Source of the DNA: Alteromonas halophila
Lineage (GTDB): Bacteria; Pseudomonadota; Gammaproteobacteria; Enterobacterales; Alteromonadaceae
Assembly: GCF_014651815.1 (NCBI RefSeq)
Contig: NZ_BMXP01000001.1
Span: forward strand, 275,934 to 339,933
DNA length: 64,000 bases
Direction of reading: 5' to 3'
The notes beneath the pieces are model-generated. The model saw only the letters and a list, made by a program, of their open reading frames with translations, did no database searches and had not been told where the DNA came from. How positions within the stretch are numbered: position 1 is the first letter of the stretch; every line of letters begins with the position of its first letter. This document shows, one piece after another, positions 19,662-29,220 of this stretch. Position numbers and translations under genes: made by a program.

Positions 19662-20053
19662 TAGCTTTTGTCCTTTGGTGCAATTAGCTCAATCGCGTAG
19701 CCATCCGGATCGCGAACAAACGCAATCACGGTGCTGCCGCCTTTTACCGGGCCGGGCTTGCGGTACACATCCGCCCCCTGACGTTCAAGGTGTGCACAGA
19801 AGTCATAAATATTATCTACTTCAAAGGCAACATGGCCATAGGCATTGCCCTTATCATAGGTCTGACCGTCCCAGTTATAGGTTAGCTCCAGCACGGCCTG
19901 TTCACTTTCATCAGCGTAGCCCACGAAAGCCAGCGTGTAGCGGTAATCGGGATTGTCTGATTTGCGCAGCAATGACATACCCATCACATCGACATAAAAA
20001 GCCAGTGCGCGGTCAAGATCCTCAACCCGCAGCATGGTGTGTAACATTCTCAT
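19661..20053 (-). CDS. gloA: Lactoylglutathione lyase (glyoxalase I)
   Basis: 130 residues beginning [26 protein letters not shown], the classic GloA start. It continues with [36 protein letters not shown] and [13 protein letters not shown]. The metal-binding His and Glu are present. The enzyme converts the methylglyoxal-glutathione adduct to S-lactoylglutathione. The ATG at 20053 has AGGA six bases upstream; an in-frame start at 20077 adds eight residues not typical of the family. An exact copy of the local dispersed repeat word lies 36 bases upstream, at 20089-20099. Confidence 0.96.
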   Translation of the reverse strand: MRMLHTMLRVEDLDRALAFYVDVMGMSLLRKSDNPDYRYTLAFVGYADESEQAVLELTYNWDGQTYDKGNAYGHVAFEVDNIYDFCAHLERQGADVYRKPGPVKGGSTVIAFVRDPDGYAIELIAPKDKS

Positions 20054-20088
20054 TGATTTTCCTTTTCTTGCAGCCACTTGTTATTACA

Positions 20089-20099
20089 GGACACCCACC
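20089..20099 (-). repeat. Dispersed repeat word (GGACACCCACC), solitary copy
   Basis: Exact copy of the 11-base word discussed in the findings, in the metE-gloA gap just upstream of gloA. The upper strand reads GGACACCCACC, so the GGTGGGTGTCC form is on the minus strand. It is solitary and far from the transposase gene. Confidence 0.7.
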
Positions 20100-20202
20100 T
20101 TAAACAAATATGACAGGCAATCAATAACGTTCATCGGATACGGGCGGGAATGGTGGAACAGGCCGACATTGGTTGCAGGTATTCAGATTGATTTATTCAG
20201 AC

Positions 20203-20234
20203 AAAAGGCCGGGTAGCAGCCAGCCCCGGCCTTT
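20203..20234 (-). terminator. Probable terminator of metE
   Basis: On the minus strand, AAAGGCCGGG pairs with CCCGGCCTTTT around an 11-base loop, followed by TGTCT. It lies 20 bases past the metE stop. Confidence 0.75.
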
Positions 20235-20254
20235 AGTGATTCCAGGCAGATGTG

Positions 20255-22537
20255 TCAGGCAGTTGCGCGATGGCGTAACTGCCTGGCCGCGGCGACCATG
20301 TTCTTAAGTGCAGGTATCACTTCTTCCCAGCGTCGTGTTTTTAAACCACAGTCAGGATTCACCCATAATTGGTCCTGCGGGAGCTTTTCCGCGGCTTTCT
20401 GAAGCAGATTAACGATACTGTGGGTGTCCGGAATATTTGGGGAATGGATATCGTACACCCCTGGGCCAATGTCATTGGGGTAATCAAAGTGAGTGAATGC
20501 GTCTAACAAAGCCATCTCTGACCGCGACGTTTCGATACTAATGACATCGGCATCGAGCCGGGCAATAGAGTGTATAATATCGTTAAAGTCTGCATAGCAC
20601 ATGTGGGTGTGAATTTGTGTGGTGTCACTGACACCGTTTGCTGCCAGTCGGAACGCATCAACCGACCATCTCAGGTATTTCTGCCATTCATCCTGTCGCA
20701 ATGGCAGGCCTTCGCGCAGTGCGGCCTCGTCAATCTGGATGAGTTTGATGCCTGCCTGCTCAAGTGCCAGCACCTCATCACGGATCGCCAGCGCGATCTG
20801 GCGGCAGGTGGTTGAGTGTGGCTGATCATCGCGGACAAATGACCAGTTGAGCATAGTGACCGGACCGGTCAGCATTCCTTTTAGCGGTTTTTGTGTCAGC
20901 GACTGAGCGTAGCAAGTCCAGTCAACCGTCATTGCTTTCGGACGGTGTACATCACCAAAGATAACCGGCGGCTTCACACAGCGTGAGCCATAGGACTGAA
21001 CCCAGCCTGATTCGGTGAATGCAAACCCGCCCAGCAACTGACCAAAGTATTCCACCATATCATTGCGCTCTGCCTCGCCGTGGGCGAGAACATCCAGTCC
21101 AAGCTGCTCCTGCTGTTCAATACACTCAGCAATACAGGCTTTTATCGCCTGCCTGTAGTCGTGCTCATCAATATGTGACTGCCTGAGCTGTCTGCGCAGA
21201 TCACGGATGGTTGATGTCTGCGGGAAAGAGCCAATGGTCGTGGTAGGGTATAAAGGCAGTTTCAGCGCCGCCTGCTGTATTGCCTTGCGCTGGCTGAATT
21301 CAGACTGGCGTTGTAAGTCCTTCCTGTTAATTGACGCTTCGCGCTGTTGCACGCAGCGGTTATGTACGCGGTCTGACGCCCGGCGTGATTCAAGGGCGCA
21401 CTGGTTTTTGTTGAGCGCATCAGCAACGCTTGCCCGTCCGTGTTTTAGTGCCTGGCTTAGCACACCGAGCTCGTCAAGCTTCTGCGTGGCGAACGCCAGC
21501 CAGCTTTTAAGTTCGGGATCCATTGCGGTTTCATGATCGAGGTCAACGGGCACGTGTAACAACGAACAACTGGGCGCCAGCCATAAGCGATGATTAAGCT
21601 GTGCGGCGACAGGCTCAAGGAAGTCCAGTGTTGCACTGAGATCGGTTTTCCAGATATTTCGTCCGTCAATTACACCTAAAGATAAAACCTTCGTTGCCGG
21701 CAGTTGCCTTAATACAGCTTCAACATCACTACGTCCCCGCACAGCATCGACGTGAAGGCCGGCAACCGGCAATTGAGTAGCCAGATTTACATTATTGCCC
21801 AACTTGCCAAAGTAGGTGGTGAGCAACAATTTGACGCGACTCTGGGATAGCGTCTGATAGGCCACATTAAATGCATTTTGCCAGGTGGCCGGTAAGTCGG
21901 TAGCAAGCACTGGTTCATCGATCTGAACCCATTCGACCCCACAACGTGCAATGTTTTCCAGCAACTGCTGATATTGCACCAAAAGAGCATTCAACAGCGA
22001 CAATGGGTCAGTGTCGTCTTTAACTTTCCCGAGCCACAGGTAAGTGACGGGCCCGATCAATACTGGCTTGGCGTTAAATGCCTGCTCCCTGGCCTGATGG
22101 ATCTGCTTGATCAGCGGTTTGTCGTTAAGTGAAAACGTGGTATCCCGATCAAATTCAGGGACGATATAGTGGTAATTTGTATCAAACCACTTTGTCATCT
22201 CACCGGCGGTCGTCTGCATCTCAGGGCTGTCATGTGGCGCACGTCCCCGCGCCATACGAAAATAAGATTGTAAGGGAGTATTGGCATCGGCCTTGAAGCG
22301 GGACGGCACATTATTGAACATCAGCGTGTGATCGAGCACATGATCATATAACGAAAAATCGCCAACGGGTTGATAGTCAAGATTAGCTTGCGATGCCAGG
22401 TTCTGAAGGAAGCGGCTCCGTGCTTGCTGCGTTAGTGTCTCTGTGTCAGTTTCCCCGCGCCAGAATGATTCCAAAGCGTACTTCAGCTCGCGTTTTGGGC
22501 CAATTCTTGGGAAGCCAAGGTTGTGGATAATAGTCAT
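20255..22537 (-). CDS. metE: Cobalamin-independent methionine synthase
   Basis: About 760 residues. MetE transfers a methyl group from 5-methyltetrahydropteroyl-triglutamate to homocysteine. The N-terminal domain starts [26 protein letters not shown]. The catalytic C-terminal domain starts near [11 protein letters not shown] and contains [23 protein letters not shown] (zinc Cys and His) and [14 protein letters not shown] (second zinc Cys). The ATG at 22537 has AGGA seven bases upstream; starting at 22570 would add 11 residues. It is divergent from metR and shares with it a perfect MetR-type site, so activation by MetR with homocysteine is expected. No B12 riboswitch was recognised. Confidence 0.97.
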   Translation of the reverse strand: MTIIHNLGFPRIGPKRELKYALESFWRGETDTETLTQQARSRFLQNLASQANLDYQPVGDFSLYDHVLDHTLMFNNVPSRFKADANTPLQSYFRMARGRAPHDSPEMQTTAGEMTKWFDTNYHYIVPEFDRDTTFSLNDKPLIKQIHQAREQAFNAKPVLIGPVTYLWLGKVKDDTDPLSLLNALLVQYQQLLENIARCGVEWVQIDEPVLATDLPATWQNAFNVAYQTLSQSRVKLLLTTYFGKLGNNVNLATQLPVAGLHVDAVRGRSDVEAVLRQLPATKVLSLGVIDGRNIWKTDLSATLDFLEPVAAQLNHRLWLAPSCSLLHVPVDLDHETAMDPELKSWLAFATQKLDELGVLSQALKHGRASVADALNKNQCALESRRASDRVHNRCVQQREASINRKDLQRQSEFSQRKAIQQAALKLPLYPTTTIGSFPQTSTIRDLRRQLRQSHIDEHDYRQAIKACIAECIEQQEQLGLDVLAHGEAERNDMVEYFGQLLGGFAFTESGWVQSYGSRCVKPPVIFGDVHRPKAMTVDWTCYAQSLTQKPLKGMLTGPVTMLNWSFVRDDQPHSTTCRQIALAIRDEVLALEQAGIKLIQIDEAALREGLPLRQDEWQKYLRWSVDAFRLAANGVSDTTQIHTHMCYADFNDIIHSIARLDADVISIETSRSEMALLDAFTHFDYPNDIGPGVYDIHSPNIPDTHSIVNLLQKAAEKLPQDQLWVNPDCGLKTRRWEEVIPALKNMVAAARQLRHRATA

Positions 22538-22643
22538 GGTTAATTCCTTATTTTCATGAGAAAAATACAAAGGGATGTGTAGACGTCTGGATGTATATTA
22601 GTGGTTGCTATGCAGAAAAATAGTGATATGTTTGCACGCAGCG

Positions 22644-22658
22644 ATGAATAAAATTCAT
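22644..22658. promoter_or_regulatory. MetR-binding site between metE and metR
   Basis: ATGAATAAAATTCAT is a perfect palindrome that contains the MetR consensus TGAA-N5-TTCA. It lies 31 bases before metR and 107 bases before metE, in the divergent promoter region where MetR activates metE and represses itself in enterobacteria. Confidence 0.85.
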
Positions 22659-22688
22659 GAGTAGGTAGCGCGAGAGGGGGCATGGCGT

Positions 22689-23570
22689 ATGCTTGAGCGA
22701 AGTCATTTAGAAATTCTGGCCGCCATTGAAAAGCACGGCACACTTACGCAGGCCGCTGAGGCGCTGCATCTTTCCCAGTCTGCACTGAGCCACAGTATCA
22801 AAAAGTTAGAAAGTCAGTTGTCGATTAATGTATGGGTAAAAGAAGGAAGACAACTACGGCTGACACTTGCCGGTGAGCAAATTCTGAAGATGGCAAACAG
22901 AGTGCTGCCACAGTTTCTTCACACCGAACAGCTTCTGGGTCATATCGCCAGTGGTGAAAAGGGCATATTACGGATAGGTATGGAATGTCACCCCTGCTAC
23001 CGCTGGTTATTGAAAGTCATAGAACCTTTTTTGCAGAACTGGCCGCAAGTCGATGTGGACGTAAGACAAGCCTTTCAGTTCGGTGGTTTAGGCGCATTGT
23101 TGAACTATGACATAGATCTGCTTGTGACACCCGATCCGCTGTTCACGGATAATGTGAAGTATATTCCGGTTTTCGATTATGAGCACAGGCTGGTGGTGTC
23201 TGCCTCGCACCCGCTTGCCAGTCAAACGACGGTGGCACCCGAGCAACTTAGTCGCGAAGTGCTTTATACCTACCCGGTAGAGCCCCAGCGGCTTGATATT
23301 TTCAGTCAGTTTCTGCATCCGGCGCAGTGTACTGTCAGGCAGCACAAGATAATGGAAACCACAGAAATCATGTTGCAAATGGTGGCGGCTGGCCGGGGCA
23401 TGTGTGCACTGCCAGGCTGGCTGGCAGATGAATATGCGCAGACCTTGCCGATAAAAAGTGTACGTTTGGGAGACGGGCTCTACAAACAAATCCATCTCGG
23501 GCTGCGGGCGGGCGAAGACAACAGTCGTTTTATTGACGAGTTTATCAATCTGGCGCGCACCATCCGTTAG
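22689..23570 (+). CDS. metR: LysR-family activator of methionine biosynthesis
   Basis: 293 residues. The N-terminal winged helix-turn-helix reads HLEILAAIEKHGTLTQAAEALHLSQSALSHSIKKLE. A LysR effector-binding domain follows, with LRIGMECHPCYRWLLKVIEPFLQNWP, which resembles the MetR effector region. MetR binds homocysteine as co-activator. Divergence from metE with a consensus MetR site between them supports the name. A purine-rich GAGGGGG lies upstream of the ATG. Confidence 0.95.
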   Translation: MLERSHLEILAAIEKHGTLTQAAEALHLSQSALSHSIKKLESQLSINVWVKEGRQLRLTLAGEQILKMANRVLPQFLHTEQLLGHIASGEKGILRIGMECHPCYRWLLKVIEPFLQNWPQVDVDVRQAFQFGGLGALLNYDIDLLVTPDPLFTDNVKYIPVFDYEHRLVVSASHPLASQTTVAPEQLSREVLYTYPVEPQRLDIFSQFLHPAQCTVRQHKIMETTEIMLQMVAAGRGMCALPGWLADEYAQTLPIKSVRLGDGLYKQIHLGLRAGEDNSRFIDEFINLARTIR

Positions 23571-23913
23571 GCCTGTGAGTCCTCAGACTGGCTGGTTACT
23601 CAACGTAAATACCGGCTAACTCGCTGTGGTAAACGCCTGTCTTGTTTTTATACTCACATATGTCTTGTACGCTAAGGCAATTGCAACCCCGTTTATTACA
23701 AAGGGTACTCAGAGCACAGGGTTAGATAAAACCGTAAAAGGGTGCCCGTCAGAGTCTTACTCTCGAATGGTCTTTAGGTTCATTAATGCATTAGAACGCA
23801 CAACGTTAAGGTTTATTGACCGCTAATTATAAGCAGTTTTACTTGCTGGATAAAATTTGAACTGCGCCTGCTAATCCATTATGTTTAATACTTAAAAATA
23901 ATGAGCAGGACGC
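23571..23913. other. Intergenic region metR to TolB-like/TPR gene
   Basis: 343 bases. A 66-codon open frame (23626-23826) has no ribosome site and no recognisable protein. The last 60 bases are AT-rich and probably hold the promoter of the gene at 23914. No terminator for metR was seen. Confidence 0.45.
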
Positions 23914-26046
23914 ATGACGCTTTTTACTGAGTTAAAACGACGCAACGTATTTAAGGTTGCCAGTGTCTATTTGGTCACCTGCTGGATTATCCTGCAAATT
24001 GTTTCGGTGATTTCACCCTCCTTACACCTGCCTGTTTTATTCAGCACCATTACAACAGTTATTCTGGCGATTGCTTTTCCGTTCGTGTGCATTTTTGCGT
24101 GGGCGTTTGAACTTACCCCTGAAGGGCTTAAACGCACGCATGAGGTGGATAGTAATGAGTCTATTTCTGAGCATACCGGCAGTAAAATAAACTATATATT
24201 AATCATAGCGTTGGTATTAGCTTTGGGCTTCATCGCCTACGAAAAGATTTTCCTCGCAAATACCGATGACAGTTTAGAACGATCGATCGCCGTATTGCCA
24301 TTTGAGGATATGAGTCCGGATAAGTCGCAGGGCTACTTTGGTGATGGCATTGCTGAGGAAATTCTTAATTCACTGGCACGGTTAGACCAGTTAGTGGTGA
24401 TTGCCCGCACCTCGTCATTTAATTTTAAAAACAGCAACACCGACATTCGTGACATAGGGCGTGCACTGAACGTTAATTACGTGCTTGAAGGCAGCGTGCG
24501 CAAAGATAAAGACAAGCTGCGAATTACCGCGCAGCTGATTGAAGTGGCAAGTGGTGCGCATATCTGGTCGCAAACCTACGACAGAACCCTCGATAGTATC
24601 TTTGCCGTTCAGGATGAACTGACCTATGCAATTACGCAGGCACTGAAACTCAACTTATTGCCAGGCGATGTATCCCATGAAGTGGGGATGACCAGTGATC
24701 CTGAAGCCTATGAATTGTTTGTTCAGGGTCGTGAATTACAGTATCAGCGTAACCCCGAAGCGCTTCAGCAAGCAGCCCGCTTATTACAACAGGCAATTGC
24801 GTTGGATGAGCAGTTTCATCTGGCCAGAGCACAATTGTACATGGTGTACAGGCTCGCGACTGATTACGGTGGTTTTACCATTACAGAGCAGGACGAAAAC
24901 AAAGATAGACTGCTTTGGCCATTGTTTTCGGCACCTAATTTCCCATTGAAATTTTTGGTTCTGGCTGACTATGCAGAAAAGCAGAACAAAAAAGGTATCG
25001 CCAATCGGCTGTATGAAAAAGCCTATCAGCTCGCGCCCAGTGATCCTCTTGTTCAAAATATCTATCTGCTGAGCCTTCAGGATTACGATCGGGTTATTCG
25101 TGAACGTGAAAAAATAATAAAGACCAATCCCGAAAGCAGAATAAACTATGCCAACTTGATGAATTTATATGGTGTCACCGGACGCTATGAGGAGGCCAGG
25201 TCGCTCGCACGCAAGTATGAGCAAAAGTTTCCTGATGACGGGAGTTTATTTTTTTATCGTATCAACACTGAGTTCAGATATGCGCTAAAGCTTGAAGATA
25301 CACTGCAGTACATTGAAAGCTACGCTGGTCCAAGGCCAGAAGTGGATTATATTGCTATTGTATCCGCAGGGCTTCACCTGGTAGGTGGCAATATCGATAG
25401 CGCCTTTGAGCACCTGAAACAAGCGTTGCGTTCATCGCCGGAGGCGGAGCGGGATGTGATTGATAGCCTGGTTTTGCTTGAACTGCTCAAGCAAAATCAG
25501 GCGCTAAGCCCTAAGCAGATGTCGCTCCTGGCGCGGTACGAAATAAGCGAAAAAACGAAAACGCAAGCGCGTATTGCGCTAGAACTACTACAGGGTGACT
25601 TTCGCCTTTTTGAAGAGGTTTATAAGTTAAACGCTTCTGAGGCCGCTAAGCAGTGGCAGGAAGAGGACTTCAACTACTGGAATATTCTGTTGTATGCTGC
25701 AATTAAAAAACGTCAGGGTGATCCTTCGTTTGCACAGGCATTAAAGCCGTTGATGAATATAGACCTGAGGGGGTGTCGCTACCCGGGGGCCGGTTATCCG
25801 CGGTGTATGTTAATGATGTATTTGGATGGTAGTTATTCCCAGTCGCAAATGGCTGCGATGTTCGAGAAATCGCTACACTCAATGTCTACAAGCTTCATCG
25901 GAATCGAAGCCTTTTTGCATACATCACCTGTATATTATGGTGTTCGTGATCTGCCGGAGTTTACCGATAAAGCCAACGACTTTTTGCAAAGAACATATGC
26001 ACAATGGAATCCAGCACTGGTTAACCCCGCATGGTCGTCGGAGTAG
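23914..26046 (+). CDS. Membrane-anchored TolB-like / TPR-repeat protein
   Basis: 710 residues. It starts MTLFTELKRRNVFKVASVYLVTCWIILQ, the N-terminus of a large proteobacterial group often annotated as TPR or adenylate-cyclase-like proteins. Membrane segments lie near residues 14-34, 42-64 and 93-112. A TolB-like (FlgO-related) domain follows at about 123-250 (SIAVLPFEDMSPDKSQGYFGDGIAEEIL, VLEGSVRK, ITAQLIEVASGAHIWSQTYDR). The remaining 450 residues are helical TPR-like repeats (for example LVQGRELQYQRNPEALQQAARLLQQAI). No cyclase, kinase or DNA-binding domain is present. AGCAGGA lies upstream of the ATG. Its function is unknown; a periplasmic scaffold or sensor is a guess from architecture. 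It is convergent with nth. Confidence 0.8.
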   Translation: MTLFTELKRRNVFKVASVYLVTCWIILQIVSVISPSLHLPVLFSTITTVILAIAFPFVCIFAWAFELTPEGLKRTHEVDSNESISEHTGSKINYILIIALVLALGFIAYEKIFLANTDDSLERSIAVLPFEDMSPDKSQGYFGDGIAEEILNSLARLDQLVVIARTSSFNFKNSNTDIRDIGRALNVNYVLEGSVRKDKDKLRITAQLIEVASGAHIWSQTYDRTLDSIFAVQDELTYAITQALKLNLLPGDVSHEVGMTSDPEAYELFVQGRELQYQRNPEALQQAARLLQQAIALDEQFHLARAQLYMVYRLATDYGGFTITEQDENKDRLLWPLFSAPNFPLKFLVLADYAEKQNKKGIANRLYEKAYQLAPSDPLVQNIYLLSLQDYDRVIREREKIIKTNPESRINYANLMNLYGVTGRYEEARSLARKYEQKFPDDGSLFFYRINTEFRYALKLEDTLQYIESYAGPRPEVDYIAIVSAGLHLVGGNIDSAFEHLKQALRSSPEAERDVIDSLVLLELLKQNQALSPKQMSLLARYEISEKTKTQARIALELLQGDFRLFEEVYKLNASEAAKQWQEEDFNYWNILLYAAIKKRQGDPSFAQALKPLMNIDLRGCRYPGAGYPRCMLMMYLDGSYSQSQMAAMFEKSLHSMSTSFIGIEAFLHTSPVYYGVRDLPEFTDKANDFLQRTYAQWNPALVNPAWSSE

Positions 26047-26120
26047 ATAGCTGTTAGGTGTTTAACAAAGGGCTATAAAGTCTCAAAAGCTTACTTCGGC
26101 TGACGTTTAAACATCGTCGC

Positions 26121-26753
26121 TTAATCTGTCTTATCTTTAAATTCACATAAGTCTTCAATAATGCACGAACCACAGCGGGGCTTGCGGGCAATGCAGGTAT
26201 AACGTCCGTGTAATATCAACCAGTGATGAACATCCACTTTAAATTCCTTTGGTACCACTTTAAGCAGTTTCTCTTCTACCTTTTCCACGGTCTTTCCCAT
26301 GGCAAATTTGGTGCGATTACTCACGCGGTAGATGTGGGTGTCCACGGCAATAGTGGGCCAGCCGAAGGCAGTGTTGAGCACCACGTTGGCGGTTTTACGT
26401 CCGACGCCGGGCAATGCTTCGAGTGCTTCGCGGCTTTCGGGCACTTCGCCCTGATGCTGCTCGACCAGGATCTGGCTTAAGCGATGGACATTTTTGGCCT
26501 TGGAATTGTAAAGGCCGATGGTTTTGATGTACTCCGCCAGTCCCTCTATACCCAGGTCGACAATTGCCTGAGGAGTGTTGGCGACCGGAAACAGTCTGGC
26601 CGTCGCTTTGTTCACGCCGACGTCAGTTGCCTGTGCCGATAATGTTACTGCAACCAGCAGCTCAAAAGGGCTGTCGAAGTTGAGCTCCGTAGTAGGGTGG
26701 GGGTTGGCGTCGCGTAAACGGGTCAGGATCTCACGGCGTTTTGCATTATTCAT
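26121..26753 (-). CDS. nth: Endonuclease III
   Basis: 210 residues. A DNA glycosylase/AP lyase that removes oxidised pyrimidines in base excision repair. Visible are the helix-hairpin-helix LPGVGRKTANVVLN with the catalytic lysine, the catalytic aspartate in AVDTHIYRVSNR, and the C-terminal [4Fe-4S] loop CIARKPRCGSCIIEDLC with four cysteines. It is the last gene of the rnf cluster, 30 bases after rnfE, the same order as in E. coli. Confidence 0.98.
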   Translation of the reverse strand: MNNAKRREILTRLRDANPHPTTELNFDSPFELLVAVTLSAQATDVGVNKATARLFPVANTPQAIVDLGIEGLAEYIKTIGLYNSKAKNVHRLSQILVEQHQGEVPESREALEALPGVGRKTANVVLNTAFGWPTIAVDTHIYRVSNRTKFAMGKTVEKVEEKLLKVVPKEFKVDVHHWLILHGRYTCIARKPRCGSCIIEDLCEFKDKTD

Positions 26754-26783
26754 GGTGTTATCGCTCGTCTCTGCACTAGTTAA

Positions 26784-27476
26784 TCAGGTATCGGCTGTGA
26801 CCCGGGCCCGGGTGGCTTTTTCTGTCTGTTTAGGTGTACGGGCCGCCAGTTTAGCGTCGATGATATTTTTTACGGCGATCAGCAGGCCCATTCCCAGAAA
26901 CGCGCCAGGTGGTAAAATTGCCAGTAAAAACGGGCTGTCAGTTTTAAATAGCGTCAGTGTCCAGCTTTCTGCAACCGGCCCGAACAACCGGTCAGCGCCG
27001 GCAAACAGGGTTCCGGCGCCCAGCACTTCACGCATGCCGCCAAGTACCACCAGCACCAGGGCAAAGCCCAGGCCCATCATTAGTCCGTCAAAGGCGGCGA
27101 TACCGGGCGTATTTTTCGACGCAAAGGCTTCTGCGCGACCTATGATGGCGCAGTTGGTCACAATTAACGGAATAAAAATGCCCAGCGACAGATATAACTC
27201 GTAGGTGAACGCATTCATTAATAGCTGGATAATGGTGACAAAAGCGGCAATGATCATCACGAATACCGGGATGCGGATTTCATTGCGAACCAGGTTTCGG
27301 ATAAGCGATACAGTGATATTGCTGCCGATTAAAACAAGCATGGTGGCAATGCCAAGACCCAGTCCGTTGATAAAGGTGGCGGTAACGGCCAACAGTGGAC
27401 ATAACCCCAGCAACTGGACCAGCGCCGGATTATTTTTCCACATTCCCTGCAGGGTAATATCTTTATAGTCGTTCAT
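26784..27476 (-). CDS. rnfE: Ion-translocating oxidoreductase subunit RnfE
   Basis: 230 residues, a polytopic inner-membrane protein of the RnfA/RnfE (NqrD/NqrE) family. The N-terminus is [31 protein letters not shown], with [15 protein letters not shown] in the middle. RnfE and RnfA together hold an intramembrane iron centre. The complex couples ferredoxin/NADH electron transfer to ion movement, and in E. coli (as Rsx) keeps SoxR reduced. The ATG overlaps the rnfG stop by four bases (ATGA), showing translational coupling. Confidence 0.97.
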   Translation of the reverse strand: MNDYKDITLQGMWKNNPALVQLLGLCPLLAVTATFINGLGLGIATMLVLIGSNITVSLIRNLVRNEIRIPVFVMIIAAFVTIIQLLMNAFTYELYLSLGIFIPLIVTNCAIIGRAEAFASKNTPGIAAFDGLMMGLGFALVLVVLGGMREVLGAGTLFAGADRLFGPVAESWTLTLFKTDSPFLLAILPPGAFLGMGLLIAVKNIIDAKLAARTPKQTEKATRARVTADT

Positions 27477-28117
27477 GACGCCTCACCTTTATCTGGCGCA
27501 CAGAGGTTGTTAGCTTTCAGGAGCTGTGTACGCTCCTGCTCGACCAGTATCAGCGTATTTTTCACGGCGCTGACCACAGCACGGGGCGTGATCGTGGCGC
27601 CTGTGAACTGATCAAACACACCGCCATCCTTTTTAACCTGCCATTTTGACAGCTTATCCGGGTTAAATGTCATGCCACTGAAGCGATAGATCCAATCACT
27701 TACACTGGTTTCGATTTTGTCCCCCAGGCCGGGTGTTTCTTTATGCTCGATCACCCGCACGCCAAGTACATCCATTGCCATGCTAATGCCCACAACCAGC
27801 TCAATGTTGCCACTGTAGCCATCGGGTGCCGTGGTTTCAACGGCCAGTGCCACGGGTTGCTGGCCCTGGTACGCACGATAGACTCGGTGTGGTTGTGCGG
27901 AGCCAAGGCGCGGATCGGTAATTTGTGTACAATTCTGGTAGAGGAGGTTGTCGTGTAGTGCCGGTGGGATCACTTCACCGAGCACCGCCAGCAGACGCTG
28001 TTGCTGCTGGTCGCGTATTCTATCCCGTGTAGAACTGAACGTGAGACTGATCAACGCGGTGGTAACAATGGCAAACAAGGCCAGCATGACACCATTTCGG
28101 GCAATAGCAGAGAGCAT
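27473..28117 (-). CDS. rnfG: Ion-translocating oxidoreductase subunit RnfG
   Basis: 214 residues. One N-terminal membrane helix ([18 protein letters not shown]) precedes a periplasmic FMN-binding domain. The motif [14 protein letters not shown] (about 169-182) is the site where FMN is attached through a phosphodiester bond to threonine by Apb[15 protein letters not shown] and [11 protein letters not shown] are also conserved. It is the fifth gene of the rnfABCDGE operon and overlaps rnfE by four bases. Confidence 0.97.
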   Translation of the reverse strand: MLSAIARNGVMLALFAIVTTALISLTFSSTRDRIRDQQQQRLLAVLGEVIPPALHDNLLYQNCTQITDPRLGSAQPHRVYRAYQGQQPVALAVETTAPDGYSGNIELVVGISMAMDVLGVRVIEHKETPGLGDKIETSVSDWIYRFSGMTFNPDKLSKWQVKKDGGVFDQFTGATITPRAVVSAVKNTLILVEQERTQLLKANNLCAPDKGEAS

Positions 28118-28134
28118 CTCAGATCACCTACTTC

Positions 28135-29217
28135 TTACTTCTTGCGGTTGGATTTAGCGGCGTGTCCGTAGGTACGCGGCCGGGTGTAGTAGTCAATCAG
28201 GGGGACCGCCATATTCATCAGCAGCACGCCAAACGCCACGGCATCAGGATAGCCGCCAAAGGTACGGATAATGACAACCCAAAAACCAATTGCTGCACCA
28301 AATATCAGTCTGCCCCGTGACGTGGTGGAGGCAGAGACTGGGTCCGTCGCAATGAAAAAGGCACCAATCATGACGGCGCCATTGGTCAGGTGGAAAATAG
28401 GTGAAGCATAGAGATCCCCGTTTGCCAGGTGCAACATGCTGGCAAAAATAAATACCGACACCAGCAGGCTGCCGGGAATGTGCCAGCTGATCACCCGCTG
28501 CTGAATAAGCATCAGGCCGCCCAGTAAATACGCCAGGCTCACCCAGCCCCAGCCAGCACCCATTGCATCAAACAATCCGGAGTCAAATGCCGGACGGGAG
28601 AGCACCTCGGAATAGGTCATACCCTGCGTCAGACCGGTTTTTAATGTATCCAGCGGCGTTGCCGATGTCAGGCCATCGGTCAGTTGTTTTAACTGCCCGA
28701 CATCATAGCCCTGCATCGTGTAGCCCGTGAAAATAACAGACAGCATATCAACGAACCCTGGCGACAGGGTGCTTAATGATTGTGGTGGAAGCCACATGGT
28801 CATGGCTGCCGGAAAAGAGATAAGCAAGACAACATAGGCGACCATGGCGGGGTTAAAAATATTAAAGCCGAGCCCACCATAAACCTGCTTCGCGACGGCA
28901 ATCGCAAACAGTGTGCCGATGACTGTCATCCACCAGGGAAGAGCGGGGGGAATGCTCACCGCGATCAGCAACGCGGTGAGCAGCGCGGAGCAGTCACCCA
29001 GTGTGCGATCGACAGGGCGCTTGCGCAGATACACAATCAGTCCTTCTGCGAGGAGCGCCGTGGTACAGGCAATGACAGACTGGATAAGGACACCCCAGCC
29101 AAATATAACGGTTTGCGCGATAATACCGGGCACCATCGCATAGATAACCAGACGCATAACCTGGCCAGTATCGCGCCTGACACGCTGGTGGGGAGAGCTT
29201 GATAGCGTCAGTCTCAT
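28135..29217 (-). CDS. rnfD: Ion-translocating oxidoreductase subunit RnfD
   Basis: 360 residues, a polytopic membrane subunit of the NqrB/RnfD family. The segment [13 protein letters not shown] contains S-A-T with Thr187, the expected covalent FMN site. [25 protein letters not shown] and [18 protein letters not shown] are conserved family segments. It starts three bases after rnfC and ends 17 bases before rnfG. Confidence 0.97.
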   Translation of the reverse strand: MRLTLSSSPHQRVRRDTGQVMRLVIYAMVPGIIAQTVIFGWGVLIQSVIACTTALLAEGLIVYLRKRPVDRTLGDCSALLTALLIAVSIPPALPWWMTVIGTLFAIAVAKQVYGGLGFNIFNPAMVAYVVLLISFPAAMTMWLPPQSLSTLSPGFVDMLSVIFTGYTMQGYDVGQLKQLTDGLTSATPLDTLKTGLTQGMTYSEVLSRPAFDSGLFDAMGAGWGWVSLAYLLGGLMLIQQRVISWHIPGSLLVSVFIFASMLHLANGDLYASPIFHLTNGAVMIGAFFIATDPVSASTTSRGRLIFGAAIGFWVVIIRTFGGYPDAVAFGVLLMNMAVPLIDYYTRPRTYGHAAKSNRKK

Positions 29218-29220
29218 GGT

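Noticed and set aside
20419-20429. TGTGGGTGTCC, one mismatch from the repeat word
   Set aside because: Inside metE coding sequence near the conserved C-terminal region; probably chance.
23626-23826. Open frame of 66 codons after metR
   Set aside because: No ribosome site, start in a poor context and no recognisable protein.
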